A stretch of 64,000 bases of DNA from Chloroflexus sp. Y-396-1 (lineage in GTDB: Bacteria > Chloroflexota > Chloroflexia > Chloroflexales > Chloroflexaceae), in assembly GCF_000516515.1 (NCBI RefSeq), contig NZ_KI911784.1, positions 558,001 to 622,000 on the forward strand, in the 5' to 3' direction. This document shows positions 51,871-60,914 of the stretch, one piece after another; position 1 is the first letter of the stretch, and every line of letters starts with the position of its first letter. A program made the translations under genes and the position numbers. A model generated the notes under the pieces. The model was not told the DNA's origin. It made no database searches and saw only the letters and a list, made by a program, of their open reading frames with translations.

Positions 51871-53028
51871 CTACTGACAACGGGTCGGATTATTGGCCTG
51901 CTCAAATACCCGCTCGAACTCGGCAAGATACGCCGCGGCCAGGGTTGGGTCATCAATAATCAATAGATTCTCATCATTAGTGCGCTCGGCCCGGCTGGTG
52001 AAATTGTACGAACCGGTAATCACAATCCGCTCATCAATCACGATCACTTTGTGGTGCATCGTATAACAATTCCCATCGGGCAAGACATTCAAACCTGCGT
52101 CTCGCAACGGGCCGAATTCAGAACCAACGCCCTCAGCGTTGCGTTTCTCGAAGACGCCGCGTACCGGAATGCCAGCCTGGTGACGGGCAATCATCGCACC
52201 GGCAATCTCGTCACTGGTGAACGAAAAGGCCATGAATATCACCGACCGGCGGGCATTGGCGATGAGTTCGACAATGCGGGTTGCCGGTCGTTCTCGTGGC
52301 GTAAAGTAGTTCTCAATCGTGGCCTGAGCAGTGGTGAGGCGCGAAAACGGTGTCGTAGCCTGCTTGCTGTTGCCAAACCGACCAGCCGCCATCTCGGCAA
52401 ATTCGACGCGATAATTTTCAACGATTGCGGGAATAGTAATTCGCAACAGATTGTTGTTGTTGCGATAAGTGTCGTTGATCGTCACATTCCACGAGCCAGT
52501 CCAGACAATACGCTGATCGATAATGATAAACTTACTGTGTAAGAAGGCTGTTGTTTCTTCCCAACTTATCGGGATACCTGCTTCTTCGATAATACCGGCG
52601 AATTTTGCGTCAACCGGGTCTTCCAGACTCTCACGGTCGAGGGCCAGATGGACGCGCACACCGCGTCGGTAAGCGGCAACTAGCGCCTCGGCGACCGGCT
52701 GCAACGTGTATTCAAACGTTGCCAATTCAATGCTCTGGCGAGCATTGGCAATGTCGGTCAGAATATCGCGCAGAAATGGCGGCGTGACCCGATTGCGCGG
52801 TACATCGGGGTAGACCAGCGATGGGGTGGTAAAATAGACCGCGATCTCGCCGCTAACTTCAGGTTTGGGTTGGGTCTCGATACCAAATGTCGCCGGATCA
52901 AGACCAAAACGGCGCAGATCAATAATTCCCGCGTTAATCAGGTAGCCGAGGGCGAGCAGCAGAAACAGCAGAATGATTTGGGTACGATTGAGCCGACGGG
53001 GTTGCGAAGGAGGTGACTTACGGGTCAT
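51871..53028 (-). CDS. Phospholipase D-like protein with two HxK motifs
   Basis: The 385-residue protein has an N-terminal membrane anchor (QIILLFLLLALGYLINAGII) and two PLDc-like halves: TTAFLHSKFIIIDQRIVWTG SW and YTMHHKVIVIDERIVITGSY followed by NFTSRAERTNDEN. Such a pair forms one active site and can cleave phosphodiesters (nuclease, cardiolipin synthase or phospholipase). The spacing and NFTSRAERTNDEN are typical of the Nuc/PLD nuclease-like group. It probably faces outward from the membrane. Its start overlaps the preceding small gene (ATGA), and it lies at the end of the ABC permease cluster. Confidence 0.85.
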   Translation of the reverse strand: MTRKSPPSQPRRLNRTQIILLFLLLALGYLINAGIIDLRRFGLDPATFGIETQPKPEVSGEIAVYFTTPSLVYPDVPRNRVTPPFLRDILTDIANARQSIELATFEYTLQPVAEALVAAYRRGVRVHLALDRESLEDPVDAKFAGIIEEAGIPISWEETTAFLHSKFIIIDQRIVWTGSWNVTINDTYRNNNNLLRITIPAIVENYRVEFAEMAAGRFGNSKQATTPFSRLTTAQATIENYFTPRERPATRIVELIANARRSVIFMAFSFTSDEIAGAMIARHQAGIPVRGVFEKRNAEGVGSEFGPLRDAGLNVLPDGNCYTMHHKVIVIDERIVITGSYNFTSRAERTNDENLLIIDDPTLAAAYLAEFERVFEQANNPTRCQ

Positions 53029-53462
53029 ACGTTTCTCGATAGGCGGCGACCCAGGTGGGCCAGTAGGCTAAGCGGTAATGCGGCCAGCCAGCGACGCGGG
53101 TATACCGGTGTCGTTGTTTTTTGCGGTGAGTTGTCGCTATCAGGTGCAGTGGCCCCTTGCTCGCCATTACCACCGAGGATCGGCACAACCGGCGATACCG
53201 GTACCATCTGCGCCAACAGGCGTTCGGCGGTAGAGACCGAACCATCGGCCTGTAGTGCGGCGCGCACTGCTTTCCGAATAGCCAGGGCTACCTCTTCGGC
53301 GCTAGCTTCGTCATCAGCCGTGTGCGTCAACTCGATTGCACGCGCCGTTGCCCATTGCAACCACTGTCTGGCCTGTTCATCGTTCAGGCCAGCCGTCAAT
53401 CGCTCATCCTCCTGTAAGGCTTCTACTGCCAGGCGTTGCAGTGGTGTCAGCTCGCGGCTCAT
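53025..53462 (-). CDS. Small protein of unknown function, 145 aa
   Basis: No family is recognised. Residues 1-80 are helical and acidic (LTPLQRLAVEALQEDERLTA, LNDEQARQWLQWATARAIEL, VALAIRKAVRAALQADG). A Pro/Ser/Thr linker follows, then a basic, hydrophobic tail (RRWLAALPLSLLAHLGRRLS). It sits between the ABC permease gene (14 bases upstream) and the PLD-like gene, which it overlaps by ATGA. The coupling suggests joint expression with the PLD-like protein. Confidence 0.7.
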   Translation of the reverse strand: MSRELTPLQRLAVEALQEDERLTAGLNDEQARQWLQWATARAIELTHTADDEASAEEVALAIRKAVRAALQADGSVSTAERLLAQMVPVSPVVPILGGNGEQGATAPDSDNSPQKTTTPVYPRRWLAALPLSLLAHLGRRLSRNV

Positions 53463-53476
53463 ACCCTTACCCGGTG

Positions 53477-54505
53477 TTATAAACGTGAACGCGGATCGAG
53501 TGCATCACGCAATCCGTCACCGACAAAATTAATACTGAGCACGGTGAGAAAGATCAGAGCGCCGGGGAAGAGGGCAAGCCACGGCGCAGCCTGCAAATAC
53601 TGACTCCCGTCGGTCACTAATCGGCCCCACGTTGGTGTATCAGGCGGGAAGCCAACACCCAGGAACGACAGCGTTGACTCGGTAATGATCGCACTCCCGA
53701 CTTCCAGAGTCGCGGCTACGATAATTGGGCCGATAGCGTTGGGCAGAATATGACGAAACATAATTGCCGGACGACTGACCCCTAGCACAATCGCTGCCTC
53801 GACGAATTCCTTCTCTTTGAGCGAGAGGAAGGTCGCCCGCACAATGCGCGCCGTACTCATCCAGGCCAGGCTGCCGATCACAGTCACAACAATCGTGAAG
53901 ATACCGGCTTCGGGTGATCCCATCAATTGAATAACGGGGTCACGGAAGAGATAGACCACCAGCAGGGTTAGGGGAATGACCGGTAGTGACAAAAAAAGAT
54001 CGGTGATACGCATTAAAATCTGATCGACTACTCCACCCAGAAAACCAGCCGTCGCCCCAATGATCGTTCCCAGCGAAATCGCAATTGCCATAGCGGTCAA
54101 GCCGACCAACAGCGAAACGCGACCGCCGTAAAGGGCCCGTGCCAGCAAATCGCGGCCAAGGTCATCGGTCCCAAACGGATGGATTGCACTCGGTGCCGAC
54201 AGGATATTAAGAAAATCGAGATGATCAATCGCGGTCTGTAAATCAACCCGATCCTGGATAAAGGGTGAGCCAATAGCCTCTAATTCGGCGGCCAGCCTTG
54301 GTACATAAACATATGGCCCCACAAAGGAGAACAAGGCCAATGTGAACAAGACAATGACGCCGATCATGGCCATCCGATGCTTGCGAAAACGCCGCCAGGC
54401 ATCACTGAGTAGGGTACGTGGCCTGGGTGATAGCCGGCTCGTCATTTGTTGCGCACGGGTACTTACTGACAGCCCCACTGTGCCATTCATCTCTATTTCA
54501 GACAT
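53477..54505 (-). CDS. ABC transporter permease, DppC/OppC type
   Basis: The 342-residue protein has an N-terminal cytoplasmic stretch, about six membrane helices and the binding-protein-dependent permease domain. The EAA loop is EAAIVLGVSRPAIMFRHILP. FGTDDLGRDLLARALYGGRV and the C-terminal SINFVGDGLRDALDPRSRL are hallmarks of the DppC group. It pairs with the DppB-type permease encoded 35 bases upstream and with the family-5 binding protein(s). The ATPases (DppD/DppF) are not in the window. GGAAGGGG precedes the start region. Confidence 0.93.
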   Translation of the reverse strand: MSEIEMNGTVGLSVSTRAQQMTSRLSPRPRTLLSDAWRRFRKHRMAMIGVIVLFTLALFSFVGPYVYVPRLAAELEAIGSPFIQDRVDLQTAIDHLDFLNILSAPSAIHPFGTDDLGRDLLARALYGGRVSLLVGLTAMAIAISLGTIIGATAGFLGGVVDQILMRITDLFLSLPVIPLTLLVVYLFRDPVIQLMGSPEAGIFTIVVTVIGSLAWMSTARIVRATFLSLKEKEFVEAAIVLGVSRPAIMFRHILPNAIGPIIVAATLEVGSAIITESTLSFLGVGFPPDTPTWGRLVTDGSQYLQAAPWLALFPGALIFLTVLSINFVGDGLRDALDPRSRL

Positions 54506-54540
54506 AGCTAAACCCCTTCCGGTCGGTCAGCGTGTAGTCT

Positions 54541-55500
54541 CTAGGAATAGCGTACCCGTGGATCGAGCACACCGTAAAGAATATCAGCGATCAGGTTGAA
54601 CACCACGGTCAGAATGGCAAAGATAAAGGTCAGGGCCATCACGACCGGCGTATCGGAATTGTTGATTGAAGTAATCAGCAATGCCCCCAATCCGTTTACG
54701 CGGAAGAGATTCTCAGTGATAATCGCACCGGCGAAAATTGTCGGAATACCCAGCGCGATTAGGGTGACCACCGGTATCAGACTGTTTCGTAGCACGTGAC
54801 GTAGCACAACCATCCGATCACTCAGACCTTTTGCCCGTGCCGTGCGCACATAATCGAGTGACAGATTATCAAGCATTGATGAGCGCATAAAGCGGGTGAG
54901 CGCAGCCGTCTGCTGTACAACTAGCACCGTCACCGGTAAGGTCATCTGGCGTACTTGCTGGGTAAAGGTTTCCCAGTCAACCACCTGGAGAGTCGTATTG
55001 TATACGATTGGAAACCAGCGCAAATTGATCGCAAATACCAGCATCAGAACCAGACCAGTAAAGAATGACGGTACCGAAAATCCAATAAAAGCGAAAAATG
55101 TAGCAATATTGTCGAAAATCGAGTATTGCTTAACGGCTGAAATAATCCCTATCGGAATAGCGAGGAGCACCGCGATCAGATACGCCGTACCAACGACGGT
55201 TAGCGTTTGTGGCAACCGTTGCCAGATCAGGTCGATCACCGGGCCGCGAGTGCCAAACGAAAAGCCCCAATCACCTCGCATTAACGAGGTGAGCCAACGC
55301 ACGTAGCGTTCTGGCCAAGGCCGGTCAAGCCCGAATTGAATCCGGATTAGCTCGCGGGTTGATTCGGGAATTGCCGGGTTCAGTGCGAATTGGGCCAGCG
55401 GGTCGCCAGGGGCAAGCGCAAGCACGGCAAAAATAACAAAGCTGATAATCAAGAGCGTTGGAATAGCAATCAAAATCCGTCGAATAATGTATTGCAACAT
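54541..55500 (-). CDS. ABC transporter permease, DppB/OppB type
   Basis: The 319-residue protein begins MLQYIIRRILIAIPTLLIIS, the standard DppB start. It has six helices with the EAA loop YVRTARAKGLSDRMVVLRHV and ends in IADILYGVLDPRVRYS. FGLDRPWPERYVRWLTSLMR is the conserved periplasmic segment. It forms a heterodimer with the DppC-type protein. It is preceded by a 450-base stretch of REP repeats separating it from the binding-protein gene, so the operon has a repeat-filled gap at the usual site of differential expression. Confidence 0.93.
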   Translation of the reverse strand: MLQYIIRRILIAIPTLLIISFVIFAVLALAPGDPLAQFALNPAIPESTRELIRIQFGLDRPWPERYVRWLTSLMRGDWGFSFGTRGPVIDLIWQRLPQTLTVVGTAYLIAVLLAIPIGIISAVKQYSIFDNIATFFAFIGFSVPSFFTGLVLMLVFAINLRWFPIVYNTTLQVVDWETFTQQVRQMTLPVTVLVVQQTAALTRFMRSSMLDNLSLDYVRTARAKGLSDRMVVLRHVLRNSLIPVVTLIALGIPTIFAGAIITENLFRVNGLGALLITSINNSDTPVVMALTFIFAILTVVFNLIADILYGVLDPRVRYS

Positions 55501-55957
55501 AGTCGTTGCCCCTGTTTTATTTCATTCCAAAAGGCCGCCCTCACCTACCCCCCAGCCCCCCTTCCTCTCCCACGCTGCGGGAGCGGAAGGGGGGAGGTTA
55601 GCGTAGTAGTGGCGATTCTGCGCCTACGTCTGTCTACGATGGCGCCTCCATCCCCCCCCCCAGATCACCCCTCGCCCGCAGTGCGGGAGAGGGGCCGGGG
55701 GTGAGGGCCGCCCTCACTGCTTCACTCGCCACCTGGCGTTCTGATGCGACGGGCAGGCATGATGGTTGTCGGCGTCGCTCCCTCACCTTCCCCCAAGCCC
55801 CTCTTACTCTTCCACCAGAGGCGAAGAAGTAGGGCGCTAAAGTGAGGGAACCGATTCCTTCTCTATCTTCTCTCCTCCATTTCCTATTCCTACACGTACT
55901 GGAAGCAAAGGCGGGGAGCAGCAGGTATTTACCCGCTCCTCCCCGTCGGCAAACCGA
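55501..55957. repeat. REP repeats between binding-protein and permease genes
   Basis: Between about 55538 and 55830 are CTCACCTACCCCCCAGCCCC, a CTCTCCCACGCTGCGGGAGC palindrome, the GTAGTAGTGGCGATTCTGCG ... CGTCTGTCTACGATGGCGCC module and CGCCCGCAGTGCGGGAGAGG, all seen in the other repeat islands. The stretch lies inside an ABC operon. Because binding proteins are usually made in excess of permeases, such hairpins may stabilise the upstream mRNA or reduce read-through. Confidence 0.75.
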
Positions 55958-57799
55958 TTACGGCACGCGCCGCCAGGTTGCAATATTCCAAATGCTGCTG
56001 TCGAAGGTATTGAAGGTTGGGCCTTCAAGATTCTTCAGCTTCGCATTCGGCGTGCGGCGGTTGATCAGCGGGATCACGGCCACATCGTTGACCAGGAGGT
56101 CATTCATCTTGATTGCCAGCTCTTCCCGCTTCTTCAGATCAAGCTCCTTCTTCAACTGCTCGAAGAGCGCATCGTATTCGGGGTTGCAGTAGCGACCGTC
56201 GTTGTTGCCGTTCCACTGGTTCGCCGACGATGCGACTTCGGCGCAGATCCAACCTTGCAAGTATTGCTGTGGATCGGTTGAAGACGGACCGTTGGTGTAC
56301 ATTTGCAGGTCGGCATAGAACTTGTTCAGTGTATCAGGATTACCCGGATCGCCACCGAAGAAGACCGCGGCGTCAATGGCCTTGTTGTTCACCTGAATCC
56401 CGATCTCGGCCAGGTTCGATTTGATAATTGCTTGCTCACCCTGGCGCAGCGTATTGATACTGGTCTGGAAGGAGACGACCAACCGCACGCCGTTCTTCTC
56501 GCGTACTTGACCATTGAGCTTCCAGCCAGCCTCTTCTAGCAGACGCTTGGCCTCTTCGACGTTACGTTCGCAAGTGGTGTTCGGCGAGTTGACGTTCGCC
56601 GGTACAACCAGAATATTGCACGTTGGTTCACCGGTCGGGCCGTAGAGCTGCTCGGCAATCGCCTTGCGGTCAATTGCTAGTGCGATCGCCTTCCGCACTG
56701 CCGGATCGGTCAGGAACGGATGCGGTTGATCAGGCTCGCTGCGCTTGTCGCCTAGCGCCGGATCAGGATTGGCAAAGTTGACTACAATCCGTTCGACGCC
56801 GAACGAACCGCCAGCGATGGCGTCGCATTTGCCACTGGCCAGGATTGGTTCGAGCACGGCCTTTGGAATCTGCAAGTTCCAGGCAAAATCAACTTCACCC
56901 GTTTCGCAGACGGCGCGGGCGGCTGAGGTAGCATCACCACCACCCTTGATCTCTACCTCGTCGAAGAAGACCTTATCGGCATCACGGAAGAAGGGGTTGC
57001 GCTCGTAGATAACCGTATCACCAGGGCGGAACTCCTTGAGCTTCCACGCATTGGTTCCGATTGGCGCCAGGTTCGCGGCCTGACACTCGGCGCTGGTGCT
57101 AGCAGCGGCACCGATGCAGTTCCCAAACTGCTTCTTCTGCAAGATCATGCCGAGCGGCCCAACAAAGGAGATGTAGGGGTTGGCGTTCGGCTCCTTCCAA
57201 ATGATCTTGAAGGTCGTGTCATCAATCTTCTCGATGTTGGCAATCGGATCGAATGCCGCCTTTGTGGTACAGGCTGTAGCCTCATCAGCGCAGTACTGCC
57301 AGGTAAAGATAATGTCGTCAATCGTGAAGTCACTGCCGTCCGACCACTTCAGGCCTGGCTTGAGCTTCCAGGTTACGCTGGTACCATCGGCAGCCACACC
57401 ACCATTTTCCAGGGTCGGGATTTCGGCGGCGAGGAAGGGAACCAGCTCGTCTTTTTCGTTGTAGCGGGCCAGTGGTTCAAGAATAACCGTTGCCCCATCA
57501 AAGTCTTTGGTACCGGTTGCCAGGTGTGGGTTGAGCGTTGTGACCGCTTGCCAGTAGAGGATGGTCAGTTTACCACCTTTCGCCGGCGCGGCTGTTGGCG
57601 CAGCGGTCGGCTGAGGGGCAGCGGTCGGCTGAGGGGCAGCAGTTGGCTGCGGCGCAGCAGTTGGCTGGGGGGCCGTCGTCGCTTGCGCTGCCGGAGCAGT
57701 GGTGGGCTGAGCCTGGGGTTGTTGCGTACCACAGGCGGCGAGGATCATTGCCACCATTGCCAGGAGGGTCATCCATACCCAAAATCGTTTGTGCGACAC
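55958..57799 (-). CDS. ABC transporter solute-binding lipoprotein, family 5 (copy 2)
   Basis: The 613-residue protein starts with GTG at 57799, preceded by GAGGAGG at the right distance; an ATG at 57829 is less likely. It has a lipoprotein signal (LLAMVAMILAAC) and an AAPQPT linker made of four tandem 18-base units. The family-5 domain is nearly the same as in copy 1 (TILYWQAVTTLNPHLATGTK, LKPGLKWSDGSDFTIDDIIF). This copy stands upstream of the two permease genes and is probably the original partner. Substrate is unknown; oligopeptides or similar are usual. Confidence 0.92.
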   Translation of the reverse strand: MSHKRFWVWMTLLAMVAMILAACGTQQPQAQPTTAPAAQATTAPQPTAAPQPTAAPQPTAAPQPTAAPTAAPAKGGKLTILYWQAVTTLNPHLATGTKDFDGATVILEPLARYNEKDELVPFLAAEIPTLENGGVAADGTSVTWKLKPGLKWSDGSDFTIDDIIFTWQYCADEATACTTKAAFDPIANIEKIDDTTFKIIWKEPNANPYISFVGPLGMILQKKQFGNCIGAAASTSAECQAANLAPIGTNAWKLKEFRPGDTVIYERNPFFRDADKVFFDEVEIKGGGDATSAARAVCETGEVDFAWNLQIPKAVLEPILASGKCDAIAGGSFGVERIVVNFANPDPALGDKRSEPDQPHPFLTDPAVRKAIALAIDRKAIAEQLYGPTGEPTCNILVVPANVNSPNTTCERNVEEAKRLLEEAGWKLNGQVREKNGVRLVVSFQTSINTLRQGEQAIIKSNLAEIGIQVNNKAIDAAVFFGGDPGNPDTLNKFYADLQMYTNGPSSTDPQQYLQGWICAEVASSANQWNGNNDGRYCNPEYDALFEQLKKELDLKKREELAIKMNDLLVNDVAVIPLINRRTPNAKLKNLEGPTFNTFDSSIWNIATWRRVP

Positions 57800-58139
57800 A
57801 GAAACCTCCTCTTTTTCAAAACGAACCATATATTTGTGAGCAATGTTGGCCGCAGCGACAACGACTAACTTGGTCGGCGATCATTAGCCGGAACCACAGA
57901 ACATCTGTACGTACATTTCGTTGTGCTGTGCCAACCTGTCACCAATGGTTTATGTGCCGACGGCAGGAGCATTGCCCTGAACTGTGGGTACGCCGAACAG
58001 GCGGTTGATCCATCTTCGATCAGTTCCGCTGTGCATTGCCGGGCACGACCGTCCATGACGCAACTCTATCGTCCTTGATATATCACCTTCACGCAGGTGC
58101 AGAGTGGTTGAACAGTACCACAGGGTTGGCGAGTTGTCA
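57800..58139. other. Upstream region of solute-binding gene
   Basis: No gene is supported here. It should hold the promoter of the ABC operon, but no consensus pair was convincing. Confidence 0.35.
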
Positions 58140-58908
58140 AGGAGCAAGGGTAGGCTGGCCCCACTCCCGCGCTGCGGGCCGCCCTCACCCCTAGCCCCGC
58201 TCCCGCGCTGCGGGAGAGGGGTGATCTGGTTTGTGGACGCGGTATCGTTGAAAGACGCAGAAGCGCCACTGCTAGGCTCATCTCCCCCTTCCTCTCCTCG
58301 TCTGGGAACGGAAGGGGGTCGGGGGGAAGGTGAGGGGGCACCCTCCCCCTTCCTCTCCCGCAGCGTGGGAGAGGAAGGGGGCTGGGGGGAAGGTGAGGGC
58401 CGCCCTCACCCCTAGCCCCGCTCCCGCGCTGCGGGAGCGGGGTGATCTGGTTTGAGGACGCGGCATCGTTGAAAGACGCAGAATCACCACTGCTAGGCTC
58501 ATCTCCCCCTTGCTCTCCTCGTCTGGGAACGGAAGGGGGCCGGGGGAAGGTGAGGGGGCACCCTCCCCCTTCCTCTCCCGCAGCGTGGGAGAGGAAGGGG
58601 GCTGGGGGGAAGGTGAGGGCCGCCCTCACCCCTAGCCCCGCTCCCGCGCTGCGGGAGAGGGGTGATCTGGTTTGTGGACGCGGCATCGTTGAAAGACGCA
58701 GAATCGCCACTGCTAGGCTCATCTCCCCCTTGCTCTCCCCGTATGGGAGCGGAAGGGGGATCAGGGAGAAGGTGAGGGAGCACCCGCCCCCTTCCTCTCC
58801 CCGTATGGAACAGGAAGGGGAGCTGGAGGGTAGGTGAGGGAGCACCCTCCCCCCTTCCTCTCCCGCAGCGTGGGAGAGGAAGGGGGCTGGGGGGAAGGTG
58901 AGGGGGGC
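58140..58908. repeat. Array of ~220-bp composite repeats
   Basis: A unit is made of four parts. First is a REP palindrome (CCGCTCCCGCGCTGCGGGAG). Second is GTGATCTGGTTTGTGGACGC then GGTATCGTTGAAAGACGCAG. Third is CGCCACTGCTAGGCTCATCT. Fourth are two G/C-rich palindromes (GGAACGGAAGGGG; CTCTCCCGCAGCGTGGGAGAG). It is present three times (from about 58177, 58402 and 58621). The middle modules also occur at 41.3, 55.6, 30.15 and 11.85 kb. Overlapping long frames here are repeat artefacts. Confidence 0.85.
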
Positions 58909-59396
58909 TAAGGCGCAGGCGCCACCGCCCGCTCGACAGCCGCAATCAGCCACCGACTCACCTGTATTTCTTGCTCAATGCGCGACTGCTGGCTTAGCGC
59001 GAGGTGTTCGATATTGAGCGTCGTTGCGCTTTGGATGGCGAGAAAAGCATGATCTGTCCCCCGTCGTTGGCGGTCGGTGCGAATAGCGGCGGTTAGACCA
59101 ACACCGAGGAGCGGCCAATTGCCTTCGCTCAGTGCTTGCGCCCGCCGGTAAGCCCAGGTCGCCATTGCCTGCGCGGTAGCAGCACTGACGGCAGGAGCTG
59201 CTAGATGGTCGGTAATGTCGGCCAACGAACGTGGTGCGTAGGCGTCAACCGCTTCCAGGATTGTGCGTGATGAACCGGCAATTGCGTGTAGCCAGGCCAG
59301 CCCTAAACTGCCGGCGCCGGCAAAGACAAGCACCAACCGCGTCGGTGACGCATGAATGGCAGAGATCTGAGTAGCAATGTCGTTGGGGACAATCAT
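58908..59396 (-). CDS. CinA-like protein (C-terminal domain type)
   Basis: The 162-residue protein has LVLVFAGAGSLGLAWLHAIA, GSSRTILEAVDAYAPRSLAD, AVSAATAQAMATWAYRRAQA and PLLGVGLTAAIRTDRQRRGT. The pattern (ggGx...W...pGaSRTvLE...Y...al...G.....s...A..mA..A) resembles the CinA-like/NMN-amidohydrolase-related small proteins, which are poorly characterised. Cofactor or substrate is not clear. Its ATG overlaps the stop of the preceding lipoprotein gene (ATGA). Its 3' end abuts the repeat array, and the last few codons lie at the edge of it. Confidence 0.6.
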   Translation of the reverse strand: MIVPNDIATQISAIHASPTRLVLVFAGAGSLGLAWLHAIAGSSRTILEAVDAYAPRSLADITDHLAAPAVSAATAQAMATWAYRRAQALSEGNWPLLGVGLTAAIRTDRQRRGTDHAFLAIQSATTLNIEHLALSQQSRIEQEIQVSRWLIAAVERAVAPAP

Positions 59397-60832
59397 GGCA
59401 TCACACTACGTCGTAAGAGCATCTGCCAGCCTGCACAATCAATCGTGTCTCCTGGTTCAAGACTATTCGCTATCCGAAAGGCGCGCACTGCCGCTGCCGT
59501 CAGCGGGCCAAACATCCCATCAATCGGGCCGGGATCAAAACCGAGCGCCGCTAGGCGGGCCTGGATGTCGGTAACTGCTGGATCGAACTGCGGAGTTGGC
59601 TGTGGGGCCAGGTCGGTGAAGCTGCTGCAATCGCGCGCAGTCAGATTGGTCGGAGGTACCCACGTGAAAGCAAAGCCTTCGGCGAGGGTAGTCTGCATCG
59701 GGAGCGTTGGGTCAGTCGGTAGCCAAACCAACGTGTCGGCAGTTGCAAACTGTACCAACGCGCCGTGTGCCTGTGCATCCCAGAGCACCACTACCGGTTC
59801 AGGGAGAGGATCGCCGCGCAGTGGTGTGATCGTCCCGTCGTTGGTGATGCGCACCATCCGAGGTTGAAAAGGGTATTCCCAGGTGTAGCTATCGGTTGGT
59901 ACCAACTCGACGAAAGCATAGATGGCGCCATCGGCCAGACGCTGTGGTGCGCGTACCAGCGGGATGGTCGTCGCCGTCGGCGCCAAAACAGCCTTTTCTG
60001 CACCGCTGGCGGCATCAATCAAGTGAAGGCCAAACCGTACATCTGGGCCAGGGCCGCCACCGGCCACTGCGATGTCACGTCCATCTATGCTCCACAGCTC
60101 CTCTTCACAACAACTGAAGGTGCGCACTGACGGTTCATCTGGACCAATGATCACCGCTTCGCCACCGGGAATGCCCATTTCTGGTCGCATGACGGCGTAG
60201 AGAAGCAATCGATCCCCGGTCGGAGACCACGCCACCGGAATATACCGCCAGGCCGGATTGGTGAAATCGGCTACCTCCGGTTCAGGGTCATCGGCGATGA
60301 GCAGACCGGGCCGTCCACCGGTTATCTGGCTCAGGTAGACACCATCGGGCGAATCGTCGCGCCCAATAACAAGGCCTGGCGTGGGTTTGGTCAGATGATA
60401 CACAATCTGTTGGCCATCGGGTGAGATCCGTGGCCGACTGATCTCCTGCTCGCGCAACAGGGTGCGCCGACCGTTGCCGTCGAGCGCTACCAACTCATTG
60501 CCGGTCAGGTAGACCAGCGTCCCGTTCGCAGCGACGCTTAAATCGTGTACCGGTTGGGGTTCGTAGGTAATCTGGGTCAAGCGGTTGCCGTCAGGTTCCA
60601 GGCGCATCACCTGCTCGTTGGCGATGAGGTACACTGGTGCGGGGAGGCCGGTAACGGCTGGTACTGTGGTTAGTGGGATGGTTGAAGCGGCGGTTGGAAA
60701 GACAGTCGGTACCGCAGTTGGTTGCTCTACCGATGGCGTGGCCGTGGAGCGGAGGGGAGCCGCACCAGGCGCCGATGTGCAGGACGTGCAGAGAATGATG
60801 AACAACCACCAGATATACCGGTAACGTTTCAC
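59393..60832 (-). CDS. Lipoprotein with PD40 beta-propeller and peptidoglycan-binding domain
   Basis: The 479-residue protein starts with GTG at 60832 (CAGGAG upstream); a longer in-frame extension to 61228 looks non-coding. A lipoprotein signal (YIWWLFIILCTSC) and a Thr/Pro linker come first. TolB/PD40-like blades follow (LTQITYEPQPVHDLSVAANG, RPRISPDGQQIVYHL, AWSPTGDRLLLYAV). The C-terminal 65 residues are a peptidoglycan-binding domain (DIQARLAALGFDPGPIDGMF, GPLTAAAVRAFRIAN). It probably links the membrane to the wall. It is coupled to the CinA-like gene by an ATGA overlap. Confidence 0.82.
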   Translation of the reverse strand: MKRYRYIWWLFIILCTSCTSAPGAAPLRSTATPSVEQPTAVPTVFPTAASTIPLTTVPAVTGLPAPVYLIANEQVMRLEPDGNRLTQITYEPQPVHDLSVAANGTLVYLTGNELVALDGNGRRTLLREQEISRPRISPDGQQIVYHLTKPTPGLVIGRDDSPDGVYLSQITGGRPGLLIADDPEPEVADFTNPAWRYIPVAWSPTGDRLLLYAVMRPEMGIPGGEAVIIGPDEPSVRTFSCCEEELWSIDGRDIAVAGGGPGPDVRFGLHLIDAASGAEKAVLAPTATTIPLVRAPQRLADGAIYAFVELVPTDSYTWEYPFQPRMVRITNDGTITPLRGDPLPEPVVVLWDAQAHGALVQFATADTLVWLPTDPTLPMQTTLAEGFAFTWVPPTNLTARDCSSFTDLAPQPTPQFDPAVTDIQARLAALGFDPGPIDGMFGPLTAAAVRAFRIANSLEPGDTIDCAGWQMLLRRSVMP

Positions 60833-60856
60833 AAGATAACTCCTGGTGCGAAGTAC

Positions 60857-60914
60857 GGGCGTAGTGCTGCTACGCCCCTGCCTCACGATGTACGGGCGCA
60901 GCGCTGCTGCGCCC
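60857..60914. repeat. Two GGGCGnAG...CTnCGCCC palindromes
   Basis: GGGCGTAG-TGCTG-CTACGCCC (60857-60877) and GGGCGCAG-CGCTG-CTGCGCCC (60894-60914), each preceded by TAC. A relative, GGGCACAG-CGCCG-CTGTGCCC, lies inside the MITE-like element at about 35659-35679. The arm changes are compensatory. They lie in the divergent region between the lipoprotein gene and nth. Confidence 0.7.

Noticed and set aside
58066-58953. 295-aa and 148-aa minus-strand frames over the repeat array
   Set aside because: Their sequence is the translated 220-bp repeat; the same peptides appear in other frames and at other repeat islands.
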